DNA from: Streptomyces sp. R44
Lineage (GTDB): Bacteria; Actinomycetota; Actinomycetes; Streptomycetales; Streptomycetaceae
Reading direction: 5' to 3'
NCBI RefSeq assembly: GCF_041053105.1
Contig: NZ_CP163444.1
Location: 4,464,001-4,528,000 of the forward strand
DNA length: 64,000 nt
The notes under the pieces are model-generated. The model searched no databases. It was not told the DNA's origin and saw only the letters and a program-made list of their open reading frames with translations. A program made the position numbers and the translations under genes. This document shows, one piece after another, positions 9,872-18,096 of this stretch. How positions within the stretch are numbered: position 1 is the first letter of the stretch; every line of letters starts with the position of its first letter.

Positions 9872-10053
9872 CAGGCTGCTTCCTGTTCCGTGCGGAGGGA
9901 TACGTAGGCGTCCAGCGCGGCTTCGCTGATGCGGCGGCAGCGGCCGATCTTGAAGGAGGCGAGTTCGCGCGAGCGGATCAGGTTGTGGACCTTCCAGCGG
10001 CTGATGCCGAGACGCTCGGCGACCTGGTCCACGGTGAGTACGGCGGTCGTCAT
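9871..10053 (-). CDS. xis: Excisionase / MerR-like helix-turn-helix DNA-binding protein
   Basis: The 60-residue product is a minimal winged helix of the excisionase (HTH_17) type: LTVDQVAERLGISRWKVHNL then GRCRRISEAALDAYV. It would bend attachment-site DNA and favour excision. The ATG overlaps the rep stop (ATGA) and its own stop overlaps the int start, so rep, xis and int are translationally coupled as in pSAM2. Confidence 0.9.
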   Translation of the reverse strand: MTTAVLTVDQVAERLGISRWKVHNLIRSRELASFKIGRCRRISEAALDAYVSLRTEQEAA

Positions 10054-11537
10054 GCAGGCACCAGCCCTTCGTGCTTGAGACGTGTGGTGTGGGCTATGTC
10101 GTGGCGGACCTGGGCGGCGAGGAGTTCTTCGCCGGGGCGGTAGCCGCTGCTGAGGTAGGTCCAGGAGGAGGTGGTGACGAGCGTGGTGCTCTCGGCAGTG
10201 GCGGGAAGGCCGGCGCGCGTGCGGGCGGCTTCCGCCTTGGCCAGTCGCCAGGCGCGGCGTACGTCGCGGAGGGCGCCGAGGGTGGTGGAGTAGGCGCGGG
10301 ACTTGCTGGAGAAGTGGCCGCGGAAGCCGAGCATGTGGGCCCACTTCCAGAGCTTGAGGTGGGCGAACTCCGGAAGGTGGCCGAGGGCCCAGGCCGTACG
10401 GATCATCTGCCGTACGTGCTGCTGGATGGGCAGGTCCTTGATGGGTTCGGCCTGTCCGGTGCCGTCGCAGTCGGCGCACACGTCGTGGAAGCCGTCTGGG
10501 CCGCGTACGTAGCCGCGTCCGGTGCAGGGGCGGCACATCAGGGTGCGGTCCACGGTGCCCGTGCCTTCGGCGTTCTTGGTGGCGTACTTGGCGACGTATC
10601 CGGCGACCTTGGCGTCGGTGTACTCGGCAACGCGAGCGTCGGTGAGTTCGCCGTCGCCCAGCGCGGTGATGGGGTCGACCTTGAACCGGCGGCCCCAGGC
10701 GATGACGCGTTCACCGATGGCGTCGGACTCGACGGTAAGCCGGGCACGCTCGACGGCCAGGCCCACGGCGGCGCTCAGGGCGGCAAAGGTGGCCCAGGGT
10801 GGGGGCGGCGCGGTGTGGCCGGCGGGCCCGTCGAAGCGGATCACGGCGTGGAAGTGGACCAGGCCGCGCTTTTGGTATTCGGCGACCTTGGCGAAGGAGA
10901 TACGCAGGGAGTCGTTCAGCGCCTTCTGCGTCATGCCGAGGTGTTCGGCCAGGGCGCGACGCATGTAGGTGGTGAAGCGCGCCCAGAGCTGCCCGGCGTG
11001 GGCGTTCCAGAGCACGGCTCCGGAGTAGTCGTAGGTGGCCGGGTTCAGCGGAGTGCCGAGTTCGGGGGCGTCTTCGGCGTGGGTGTCACCGCAGGCGCAC
11101 GGGCGGGGCTGTCCTCCCTTGGCGGTGGGGCGGTTGTGGACGGGGCCGAAGGAGGGGGCAGTGAGGGTGACGAAGGCACGGGGATGGTCGCGGACGGTCT
11201 CAGCGACGTTCTTGCCACCGGACAGTCCGGCCTTGATCAGGTGGTAGGTGTCGGCGGCGTAGACACGGGAGCAGGCGGGGCAGCGGGAGGAGCGGCGATT
11301 GCCGCAGGTGGTCAGCAGGCGTCCGGACGGTTCATCTTCGGAGCGGTAGGCGCGGACCACTTCTTTGGTGGCCGGGTCGGTGGTGATGGTCCAGCCGTAG
11401 AGGTTGACGGGGCTGGTGCAGCCGCGCAGGTCGCGGACCTGCTGCTGCACGCGGTCAAAGTCATGGGTGTTGGCCAGTTCGATCAGGTCCCGCAGGCTGG
11501 GGCTGATGATGTGGCGCAGGTCGAGGTGGCGGCGCAT
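10050..11537 (-). CDS. RepSA-like rolling-circle replication initiator
   Basis: The 495-residue protein initiates replication of the excised circle. An HUH motif is visible at residues 228-230 (LVHFHAVIRF), and a tandem YxxK motif at 314-321 (YVAKYATK) supplies the candidate nicking tyrosine. Cysteine clusters flank it: CGNRRSSRCPAC near residue 80 and a CxxCxGxG pair near 335-360. Length and order match RepSA of pSAM2. AAGGGAG lies twelve bases before the ATG. The upstream inverted repeat at 11574-11616 separates it from the transfer operon. Confidence 0.9.
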   Translation of the reverse strand: MRRHLDLRHIISPSLRDLIELANTHDFDRVQQQVRDLRGCTSPVNLYGWTITTDPATKEVVRAYRSEDEPSGRLLTTCGNRRSSRCPACSRVYAADTYHLIKAGLSGGKNVAETVRDHPRAFVTLTAPSFGPVHNRPTAKGGQPRPCACGDTHAEDAPELGTPLNPATYDYSGAVLWNAHAGQLWARFTTYMRRALAEHLGMTQKALNDSLRISFAKVAEYQKRGLVHFHAVIRFDGPAGHTAPPPPWATFAALSAAVGLAVERARLTVESDAIGERVIAWGRRFKVDPITALGDGELTDARVAEYTDAKVAGYVAKYATKNAEGTGTVDRTLMCRPCTGRGYVRGPDGFHDVCADCDGTGQAEPIKDLPIQQHVRQMIRTAWALGHLPEFAHLKLWKWAHMLGFRGHFSSKSRAYSTTLGALRDVRRAWRLAKAEAARTRAGLPATAESTTLVTTSSWTYLSSGYRPGEELLAAQVRHDIAHTTRLKHEGLVPA

Positions 11538-11573
11538 GAGTGGCGGGGTCTCCCTTCTGGCGCGAGGGTGGGG

Positions 11574-11616
11574 CCTGCGGGCAGCAGTGATCAGCGCTCG
11601 GACTGCTGCCCGCAGG
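11574..11616 (-). terminator. Terminator between transfer operon and rep
   Basis: A perfect 15-bp stem (CCTGCGGGCAGCAGT with its complement) and a 13-base loop lie 68 bases past the spread gene and 37 bases before rep. It would stop transfer-operon transcription from entering rep. A replication-control role is also possible. Confidence 0.75.
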
Positions 11617-11683
11617 CATGACGGGTCGGCCCAGGGGCGGGCGAGGGCGGGAAGCGTCGGGAAGGCCGGCGGAGGGGACGGCG

Positions 11684-12394
11684 CTACAGGGCGGCGTGGA
11701 GGGCAGTGGCCATGGGCAGGCCGATGCCGAGTCGCCTCTTGAGCTGGTCCGCGGAGATGGGTTCGCCGTGTTCGGTGTGATGGGACGCGGCGATGGAGCG
11801 CGCTTCGGTCAGCAGCGGCTCAGGCACCTTGACCGCAGGCGCAGACACGGCTGGGGCCGGCGCCACGGGAGCCGGGGCGGTGACTGGGGCCGGGGCCGCA
11901 GGCGACGGGGCGGGTTCCGTAGCGACGGAGGCCGGGGCGGGCTCGTGAGCCGGTTCCGTGTCGTCAGCGGGAGCCTGGTCGGCGGCATCGGTGCCGACCG
12001 TGTGGAAGGAGCGCAGGAGCTGTGGGCCGACCGCTCCCCAGCCGAGGAGCAGCACCGGGGCCACCGCGTCGACAGCGGCGCGGCCGTAGTGCTGGGCGGC
12101 GATGGGCTCGGCGATGTTGAGGGCCAAGGTCAGCAGTCCGGAAACGTGCATGAGACGCGTGGCCGCCTTCATCTGCTCGGACGGGACGCCGCGCAGGGAG
12201 AGGTAGCGCAGGGCGACCAGGAGCCCGACCACGGACAGGTCGACCATGGGGGCGATGAGGGGCGCGATGGGGGCGGGGACGCCCAGGCGCAGGGCCAGGG
12301 CCCAGACGTTGCCGAAGGAGAAGACGAACGCCAGGGCGGCGATGATGCCCATGACCACGGTCACGGTGCGCTGGGTGATCCGGTCCTCAGACAT
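11684..12394 (-). CDS. DUF2637 spread/transfer membrane protein (SpdB-like)
   Basis: Of 236 residues, the first 125 form four predicted membrane helices. The DUF2637 pattern is visible in TVTVVMGIIAALAFVFSFGN and in APIAPLIAPMVDLSVVGLLV. A Pro/Ala-rich linker (about 145-190) leads to a C-terminal helical wing ending LKRRLGIGLPMATALHAAL. Such proteins help the plasmid spread along the recipient mycelium after TraB-mediated entry. It lies downstream of traB and a 61-residue gene on the same strand and is probably co-transcribed with them. Confidence 0.85.
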   Translation of the reverse strand: MSEDRITQRTVTVVMGIIAALAFVFSFGNVWALALRLGVPAPIAPLIAPMVDLSVVGLLVALRYLSLRGVPSEQMKAATRLMHVSGLLTLALNIAEPIAAQHYGRAAVDAVAPVLLLGWGAVGPQLLRSFHTVGTDAADQAPADDTEPAHEPAPASVATEPAPSPAAPAPVTAPAPVAPAPAVSAPAVKVPEPLLTEARSIAASHHTEHGEPISADQLKRRLGIGLPMATALHAAL

Positions 12395-12440
12395 GGGGAG
12401 TTCACCTCCTTTCGGGTGTTGGTGGGGAACCGGTGGGTGG

Positions 12441-12626
12441 TCAGGGCGTGGGGGCGAGGCCGGCCCGGCGGGCGACGCTCGGGCCGAGGTAGGTTTCCAG
12501 GACCCGCCGTTCGTGGGCGTTGGCGACGCGGTAGGCGGCGATGCCGATTCGCGCGGCGCGGTCGAGGTCTCCGGCGGTGATGGCCTTGCGCATGTGGCAG
12601 ATGTAGATCCTCATGTGTCGGCGCAT
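12441..12626 (-). CDS. Small basic AICE protein
   Basis: This frame of 61 residues sits between traB (stop at 12628) and the DUF2637 gene. It reads MRKAITAGDLDRAARIGIAA and then ANAHERRVLETYLGPS, an all-helical basic protein. ATG codons at positions 1 and 5 are equally usable. Similar short genes accompany traB in other AICEs, but I do not know a function. Coupling to traB and conserved codon bias support it being real. Confidence 0.65.
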   Translation of the reverse strand: MRRHMRIYICHMRKAITAGDLDRAARIGIAAYRVANAHERRVLETYLGPSVARRAGLAPTP

Positions 12627-12627
12627 G

Positions 12628-14049
12628 TCAGGCCGCCATGGCGGGGGGTTCGGGGTCCTCCTTGGTGAGGTCCACGACCGTCCGTCCGGTCAGGTCCTCC
12701 AGGAGCCGGGCCGGGTGCTGCACGAGGTGGGCGGTGGCTTCGGCGACGCTGGTGGCGTCTCGGTCAGCGACGTAAGGGGTGCGGATGCGGATGAAGCCGG
12801 GGCGGCCGTGCTGGGACATGACCGCGACGCCGACGTAGGCGGGGTCCTGAAGGGTGACCGGGCTGGCGTCGGGCCATTCGCGGATGTCGTCACCGAGCGC
12901 GGCCACGGCGGCATCAGCGGTCTTCTGCGCGAACGACAGCCCGACCGGGCACACGTCGCGGATGAAGGTGGGGATCGCGTCTCCGGTGGTCTTCTGCGTG
13001 GTCAGGAAGGTCATGAATCCGACCGAGCGGCCCTTCTTCACCAGGTCCTCCACCAGGCGGGCGTTCTCCGCCGCGAGCGCGGCCAGCTTCTTGGTGGCCG
13101 GGTCGGAGCCCTTGTGGTCGCGGAAGTAGGTGTGGGCCTCGTCGATGATGACGACGATCAGCGGCCAGTCTTCCGAGGGACCGACGTGCCACATGTTCTT
13201 CACGCCCAGCACGCGGCGGATGCTCGCGGAGCGGGCACGGCGCAGCTCCACCAGCTCCTTCAGCTTCTTGTTGGCCTCCTCCAGGTCGTCCCCGCAGAAC
13301 TCGAAGGCCCGCTGCACGAGGTCGGCGTAGTCGCCCTCATAGGCGTGGGAGACCTTGCCATCGAAGAAGACGAACTGGATGGCCGGCGAAGGTGCCCAGT
13401 CGCACACCAGCCGGTTCACGCATGACGTCTTCCCGAAGCCCGGAAGGCCGCCCATGGCCACCCCGGGGACCTCCTTCAGGGGCACGACCACGGGCATGCC
13501 GTACTCGTCCACCCCCAGTTCCCACACCGCGTACTCCTCCGGCGGGCGGCCGGTGGGCTCGTGAACGGTCGGCACGATCAGCGGATCCACCCGCACCCCG
13601 CGCAGGGTCACCTGCCCCGGCTTGTCTCCCGGCAGCGCGGACACGCGGGCCATGCGCCACGCATCCGCCAGATAGGGAGTGGCCTTCTGGAACTCCGCCA
13701 GGCCAACGCCCGGCAGACAGGTCGCCTGTGCGATCACCCCGTACTCGTCATGCGTGACCTTCAGAGCGGGGACCAGGACGCGGGGCTTGGGCGGCTTGCC
13801 GTCCGAGTTCGACAGCGAGGCCAGCGGGGTCGGCATCTTGTCCGTGGCGCACAGCTTCAGCATCTGCGCGAGCCGCTTCCAGGTCCGCCGCACGCGCACG
13901 GCCTGCCGGATGGAACGCCGGGTCATGGCATCGGCCCGCAGGTAGCGCACCACCCACCACACCGACCAGCCGACCAGCACGGCCAGCGCCATGCCGACCA
14001 CCAGGGTGCCGTAGCCGAAGGCCCCTCCGGTCGGGTCGTTGTCCTTCAT
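12628..14049 (-). CDS. FtsK/SpoIIIE-type conjugal DNA translocase (TraB/TraSA)
   Basis: The 473-residue protein has N-terminal membrane helix GTLVVGMALAVLVGWSVWWV, Walker A GLPGFGKTS near residue 205 and Walker B PLIVVIIDEAH near 310. It belongs to the TraB group, in which a membrane hexamer pumps double-stranded plasmid DNA into the recipient after binding short clt repeats. The C-terminal winged helix that reads those repeats is expected in the last 80 residues. Its ATG overlaps the stop of the 69-residue gene upstream (ATGA). Confidence 0.93.
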   Translation of the reverse strand: MKDNDPTGGAFGYGTLVVGMALAVLVGWSVWWVVRYLRADAMTRRSIRQAVRVRRTWKRLAQMLKLCATDKMPTPLASLSNSDGKPPKPRVLVPALKVTHDEYGVIAQATCLPGVGLAEFQKATPYLADAWRMARVSALPGDKPGQVTLRGVRVDPLIVPTVHEPTGRPPEEYAVWELGVDEYGMPVVVPLKEVPGVAMGGLPGFGKTSCVNRLVCDWAPSPAIQFVFFDGKVSHAYEGDYADLVQRAFEFCGDDLEEANKKLKELVELRRARSASIRRVLGVKNMWHVGPSEDWPLIVVIIDEAHTYFRDHKGSDPATKKLAALAAENARLVEDLVKKGRSVGFMTFLTTQKTTGDAIPTFIRDVCPVGLSFAQKTADAAVAALGDDIREWPDASPVTLQDPAYVGVAVMSQHGRPGFIRIRTPYVADRDATSVAEATAHLVQHPARLLEDLTGRTVVDLTKEDPEPPAMAA

Positions 14050-14255
14050 GTGTTGCTCTCCTGAAAGTCGTAGAGAAAGGCCGCGAGAGCCGTTTCGAGG
14101 GCCGCCCGATCCGAGGCGGTGAGGCGGGGGAAGCCGTAGCCGACGAGCACGGCTGCCACCGAGTTGATGAGGGAGTCACTGATCCGGGCATCCGGCCCGG
14201 CGCAAGGCAGTGGGTAACTGCGCTCGACGCCGGACCGGAAAGCAGTGCTGCTCAC
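14046..14255 (-). CDS. 69-residue AICE protein coupled to traB
   Basis: The gene starts at a GTG that overlaps the stop of the upstream 119-residue gene (GTGA) and ends in an ATGA overlap with traB, with GAGGCGGC just before it. The product has helix DSLINSVAAVLVGYGF and C-terminal ASDRAALETALAAFLYDFQE. A longer open frame to 14642 exists but covers the upstream gene in another frame. Function unknown; the tight coupling implies a role in transfer. Confidence 0.7.
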   Translation of the reverse strand: MSSTAFRSGVERSYPLPCAGPDARISDSLINSVAAVLVGYGFPRLTASDRAALETALAAFLYDFQESNT

Positions 14256-14611
14256 GCCGCCTCTGCGGCCGACTCCGGGACACCGACCAGGTTCAGGCGC
14301 TCCGCGCGGTAGGCGATGCCGTCCGAGAGCGATCCGTTGAAGATCCGGGCCCACGGCGTGGCGAACAGCTCCACCGGCATGACCGGCACACCCGGCTTGA
14401 GGCCGTTCGGGAGGCCGGTCTCCGGAACGGTGATCTTCATCGCCTCTGCGCGGTCCTCTTCCATGAAGAAGAGGGTGATCGTGAACAGCTTCGCGCCGGT
14501 CTCCCGGTCCACGGCGAACTGGGTCTTCTCGGCGTCCGCGTACTTCGGCACCGGGAGGTTGCCGGTCATGAACGACGAGGACGGGAGCAGGCCAACACGG
14601 ATACGAGCCAT
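14252..14611 (-). CDS. Conserved AICE protein, first gene of transfer operon
   Basis: The 119-residue protein begins MARIRVGLLPSSSFMTGNLP and is rich in beta strands (KLFTITLFFMEEDRAEAMKI). Proteins of this type precede traB in many Streptomyces AICEs; no enzymatic motif is seen. It heads the leftward transfer operon. The upstream region to 14800 holds a 22-bp near-palindrome, so the operon is probably repressed by the divergent GntR regulator. Confidence 0.75.
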   Translation of the reverse strand: MARIRVGLLPSSSFMTGNLPVPKYADAEKTQFAVDRETGAKLFTITLFFMEEDRAEAMKITVPETGLPNGLKPGVPVMPVELFATPWARIFNGSLSDGIAYRAERLNLVGVPESAAEAA

Positions 14612-14684
14612 GGGTGTTACGTCCCTTCGGTAGGTGCTCCACCGGGGTGGCGAAGCGAGATCAACGGTGCACTACCCGCCAAGA

Positions 14685-14706
14685 GTGCGTCAAGCGCTTA
14701 GCGCAC
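14685..14706. promoter_or_regulatory. 22-bp near-palindrome, candidate KorSA-type operator
   Basis: GTGCG and CGCAC arms flank a perfect AAGCGCTT core; only two internal base pairs break the symmetry. It lies between the divergent transfer operon and the GntR gene, where the autoregulated operator of a KorSA-like repressor is expected. Confidence 0.5.
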
Positions 14707-14799
14707 ATCGCGCCTAGGTTGGGGTGAGCCTCTGGGAAAACGAGGAGGTGCAACAGGGTCTTACTGCGGTAGACGGGCCAGGCCCGCTACCCTCGGGCT

Positions 14800-15213
14800 A
14801 TGAAGCTGCCCAAGGACTCCGACACCCCGCCATACCGCTTGGTCGCCGAGGAGCTGCGGCGGCAGATTCGGTCCGGCCGGCTCAAGCCGGGTGAGCGAGT
14901 CCCTTCGTCTCGCGACCTAGAGGCGACCTACGAGATCGCGAACATGACCGCGCGATCCGCCCTGCGCATGTTGCGCGACGAAGGGCTGATCAACACCATG
15001 CCCGGCCGGGGCAATTTCGTCGCTGACCCCCTGCCGGAGGCCGACCCGAAGGCCGGCGCTCCCGAGGTCGCAACCGGCGGGCAGATGCCCACGCGGGAAT
15101 ACGTTGAACTGTCCGAACGGCTGGATGCCATAAATGCCAGGCTGGACGCTCTGTTCCAGGTCTTCGGGCAGCTCGGTGGCGTCACTGAGGCGAAGAAGCC
15201 GCCGAAGAAGTAG
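14800..15213 (+). CDS. GntR-family repressor (KorSA-like)
   Basis: The 137-residue protein has a GntR winged helix in residues 8-75 (YRLVAEELRRQIRSGRLKPG, then SSRDLEATYEIANMTARSAL). A short helical tail with coiled-coil character follows (LSERLDAINARLDALFQVFG). There is no ligand-binding FCD or UTRA domain, matching KorSA of pSAM2, which represses transfer and replication activation and its own gene. It is transcribed away from the transfer operon. A small minus-strand frame overlaps its 3' end by 32 bases. Confidence 0.88.
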   Translation: MKLPKDSDTPPYRLVAEELRRQIRSGRLKPGERVPSSRDLEATYEIANMTARSALRMLRDEGLINTMPGRGNFVADPLPEADPKAGAPEVATGGQMPTREYVELSERLDAINARLDALFQVFGQLGGVTEAKKPPKK

Positions 15214-15352
15214 CGCGACCGCTTTCGAGCAGCCGGCGTGCCAAATCTTCGAGCCGCGCCACCTTGTCTTCAACTTCCTTGAGCTTCACCGCTATCAGTG
15301 CTGCCTCGTGCTCGTTCATTTCCACCCGTTCGCTGTCGTGCCGTTGTTGCAT
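15182..15352 (-). CDS. Possible small coiled-coil protein
   Basis: This frame of 56 residues reads EAALIAVKLKEVEDKVARLE, a clear heptad helix, and ends in a Ser/Ala tail. An internal ATG at 15319 is an alternative start, with GTGGAA just before it. No good ribosome site precedes 15352. It overlaps the GntR gene by 32 bases in convergent orientation. The heptad pattern is the only support. Confidence 0.35.
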   Translation of the reverse strand: MQQRHDSERVEMNEHEAALIAVKLKEVEDKVARLEDLARRLLESGRATSSAASSPQ

Positions 15353-15375
15353 GTCGAGATCAGCCAACCGCCGGG

Positions 15376-15446
15376 GGCTTGCCCGAAGGCTTGCCCAGCG
15401 GTCATCCGCCACCGGATGAGGGCTTGCCCGTGCCGCTCGGCAAGCC
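15376..15446. repeat. GGCTTGCC repeat cluster, candidate clt/TRS
   Basis: GGCTTGCCC occurs at 15376, 15388 and 15421, and its complement GGCAAGCC at 15439. Four copies of an 8-mer in 71 bp resemble the TraB recognition sequences that form clt loci on Streptomyces plasmids, although the motif itself differs between plasmids. Confidence 0.45.
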
Positions 15447-16045
15447 GTCAACGCGGCTGTTGAGTCAGGTCTACCGACCGGACCGGACAGGTGCGAGAGC
15501 CCCGACTCAGCGCTCCCGCCGGGCGGGCAGAAACCTTCCTTCGCGTTCCGCCACACGGGACCGCGCCTTTTCTGTGCGCTCATGACGCTCGTCCTTCCAG
15601 CCGTCCGGGTAGTGCATCAAGGGTCTGGAGAAACGCCGGTTTGGGTAACCGGCGATCGTCGGCTATGTTTCGCCGCCCCGTCTTGAGAGGCACCCATAGA
15701 GGTCGGTTTTTCGGGTCGCGTGTGACCTGCAATCGATGTGACGCCGTTCACTTCTAGCCCCTTCTGTACCTAGCGCCTCCGGGTCTTCCGGAGCGCGCGA
15801 AGCAGATCACCGAAAGCGGACACCTTCGCCGCGACGAGCGACCCCCTCGCTTCCTACAGGTACGGAAAAGCCCTCCGGTGTGACGACGCCTCTTGTGACC
15901 TGCTCCATATAGGTCAGGTGCGCCGCCCGCTTTTCCGCAGGCCCCAACCATGCGCCAGTCACCCTGTGGATAGATTCTGCCGATCTCGCAAACAGACGGG
16001 TGCGAAACGGGCTATCGCTATGAGTACCGGGTGAAACGTGGCAAA

Positions 16046-16160
16046 ACAGCTCACTCCCTGCTAGCCGAAGCGGCCGAAGGGGTGAGCTGTCCAAAGTTTC
16101 TTTACTGGATCAAGGCGGCCCGCTGGCGCGGGCCGCGCGGCGCGGCGGCCCCAGGCCGCC
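16046..16160. repeat. Three consecutive hairpins, candidate replication or leader structure
   Basis: The first arm pair is ACAGCTCACTCC (16046-16057) with GGGGTGAGCTGT (16079-16090), with one wobble-type mismatch. The second is GCGGCCCG with CGGGCCGC (16115-16136). The third is GGCGGCC with GGCCGCC around CCA (16144-16160). Confidence 0.45.
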
Positions 16161-16655
16161 GCTGGCTCCATGTCTCCGCCACCGCCTGCGACGGCCCCCG
16201 CCCGCTCGCGCCGCAAAAGCCCGAGGAGCGGGCAGCCAGACCTGCGAAGAATCCCGCCAGCCGTCCCACGGCGAGCACGGCTGGCAGGAGCGAGGCGCTC
16301 GCCAAGTCCGCATCGGTCACTGCGGATTGCCGCCCCACCAGCTGTTCCCGGTGGCTGGCCTGCTGTCCATCCGTCAGGCGGGGCTGGTGACAGCGCTCAG
16401 GCTGCAACGTGGCCGAGACCGTAACGGATTGGGGAAGCGTGGCTGGGGCCGGTGGGGGGTTGCTGGAGGCACACGTGGCGGGTGCTTGTTCGGCGCACCC
16501 GCCGTCGTGGCTGATTTTCTGTGGCTGAGGTCGCCAACGGCATGGGTCGGCTGTAGGGGCTCGCGCTTCGTGGCACACGCCGGGCAGTAGCGGTCCTCCA
16601 GTGCAGTCGAGCACGCCCTTCCGCAGTACGACTGGGATCCGGTCCTACGCCGCGA

Positions 16656-17609
16656 TCAGTCCGCTCCGGGAGGCTGTCCCATCGCCTGGGCGCTGACCGT
16701 AGCGGTGACCTTCGCCCCGGGATAGCGCCCCTCCAGCTCCTTGACCAGGCTCTGCACCCGGCGGGGGGTCTCCCCCGGGCTGACGCCCCGCAACACGGGA
16801 AGTGGCGGCGATTCCTCGCCGTTGGACCAGGACCCTTCGATGACCAGGTCCGGGCCGATCATCCGGGATCCTCGTTCCCGAGCCTCTTGGACCGCCCAGT
16901 CCGGCGGGGCCGTTCTCGACACCCTCAAGGTCAGGACGCGGCCGGCGTACCGTCCTTCTCGGACGGGCTCGGGAATCGCTGGCTGCGCGCGGCGCGGCTC
17001 CAGTGGGTGTCCGCGGCCGATCGGCCACAGCCTGGGGGCGTGAAGCTCGCTGATGTAGGGCTGGAGGTACGGCCTGCCGGTTTCTGGGTTGGTGGTCTTA
17101 CGGGCCTGCTCGATCCAGCGCTCGTATTTGCGGGAGGGCTGCGCACGCTCACCCTCGGCTTCCACCAGAGGGAGGTCGTAGACCTCCGAGATAGCGCGCT
17201 TCGGGGAGAGGCCAAGCTTGAGCGCGTAGTTGTACATCGTGCCGATGGTGGCGGCCCGCAACTGCACACCGTCCGTCTTCTTCTTGTGCGGTGTTGGAAG
17301 GGCCAGGGAGACCACCCAGATCGAGCTGCGGGGGAGTTCCTTGGCCGCCTCAGCCGCCTTCCTGATGCGCCGGACCAGTTCGGGGTCGTCGGTCGGTCGC
17401 CGGGCGTTGCTCCGGGTCCGAGGAGGCGGGATGTCCCGGACGGTGCGCGCGCTCCAGGTCGACCAGTCGATGTCGACCTCTATCACCCACCCCGGCCACC
17501 CGTAGAGATTCCGCAGGGTGACGCCGGTCTCGGTGAGGTCCATCTCGATCTCACCGAACCCCATGCCGAATGCCATACGGCCACTATCTCGCAAGCCCTC
17601 GTTCAGCAC
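16656..17609 (-). CDS. AICE hypothetical protein, about 310 residues
   Basis: The product is up to 317 residues. The N-terminal 60 contain EIEMDLTETGVTLRNLYGWP and a Trp-rich segment. A central helical block (ELVRRIRKAAEAAKELPRSS, then TMYNYALKLGLSPKRAISEV) is followed by SRKYERWIEQARK, which looks like a DNA-binding helical region. The C-terminus is mixed alpha/beta. Two starts are possible: GTG at 17609 or ATG at 17576; neither has a strong ribosome site. I do not recognise the family. It diverges from the small membrane protein gene at 17684. Confidence 0.65.
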   Translation of the reverse strand: MLNEGLRDSGRMAFGMGFGEIEMDLTETGVTLRNLYGWPGWVIEVDIDWSTWSARTVRDIPPPRTRSNARRPTDDPELVRRIRKAAEAAKELPRSSIWVVSLALPTPHKKKTDGVQLRAATIGTMYNYALKLGLSPKRAISEVYDLPLVEAEGERAQPSRKYERWIEQARKTTNPETGRPYLQPYISELHAPRLWPIGRGHPLEPRRAQPAIPEPVREGRYAGRVLTLRVSRTAPPDWAVQEARERGSRMIGPDLVIEGSWSNGEESPPLPVLRGVSPGETPRRVQSLVKELEGRYPGAKVTATVSAQAMGQPPGAD

Positions 17610-17683
17610 CGTCCCGGTCGTCCGGAGAACACCCCCGATTTTGTCGGGCAGGATCTCCCGACGATCGCAACGATGCTCGTGCC

Positions 17684-17950
17684 ATGACCAACAGCAGCTC
17701 CACTCAGACGCCTTCCGCCCAGCCCCAGCAGTCCTACCCGGCTCCCGCAGGCCCGGCTGCCGCGGCCCTGGTCCCTCTCCTGATCCTGCTCTTCGTCCTC
17801 GTCATCCTCATCATCGGAGCCGGCCTGCTCTACGTGACGATCGCGCACCCCTCGCTCGCGACCCCGCTCACAGTCGCGGTCGCCGGCGTAACCCTCGTCA
17901 TCACGATCGTGGGTGCGATTGCCGCCTTCCTCGCCATCGCCAGGAGGTAG
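17684..17950 (+). CDS. Small two-helix membrane protein
   Basis: The 88-residue product has a Ser/Gln/Pro-rich cytoplasmic N-terminus (SSSTQTPSAQPQQSYP). Two hydrophobic helices follow: LVPLLILLFVLVILIIGAGL and the one built on LTVAVAGVTLVITIVGAIAA. The ATG at 17684 is preferred over an upstream frame that overlaps the divergent gene. Function unknown; proteins like this are frequent AICE passengers. A hairpin at 17995-18033 closes the unit. Confidence 0.65.
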   Translation: MTNSSSTQTPSAQPQQSYPAPAGPAAAALVPLLILLFVLVILIIGAGLLYVTIAHPSLATPLTVAVAGVTLVITIVGAIAAFLAIARR

Positions 17951-17994
17951 ATTCCCGGCCCACAAATGGTGGGTTCTCACCACCACAGCAAACG

Positions 17995-18033
17995 AGCGAG
18001 CCCCTGGGACCGCGAACCGGTCCGAGGCTCGCT
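17995..18033. terminator. Bidirectional terminator
   Basis: AGCGAGCC pairs with GGCTCGCT, with a second inner pairing GACC/GGTC. It lies between the converging small membrane gene and the GNAT gene. Confidence 0.65.
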
Positions 18034-18096
18034 TCTGCTGCTTTGCCATCAGAGCGCCTCCTTCTCACAGACCAGAGAAGGCGGCGCGGCCCGGAG

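Larger units (their letters stand above)
15353..16655. other. 1.3-kb gene-poor region of the AICE
   Basis: No frame here has convincing codon bias; one open frame on the minus strand (16102-16614) is compositionally odd and overlaps hairpins. The region holds three direct and one inverted copy of GGCTTGCC (15376-15446) and a three-hairpin cluster (16046-16160). In AICEs such a gap commonly carries the clt transfer locus or replication origins. Confidence 0.5.

Noticed and set aside
16102..16614. 170-residue minus-strand frame in the AICE gap
   Set aside because: It overlaps GC-rich hairpins, has no ribosome site and weak codon bias; it is kept as non-coding.
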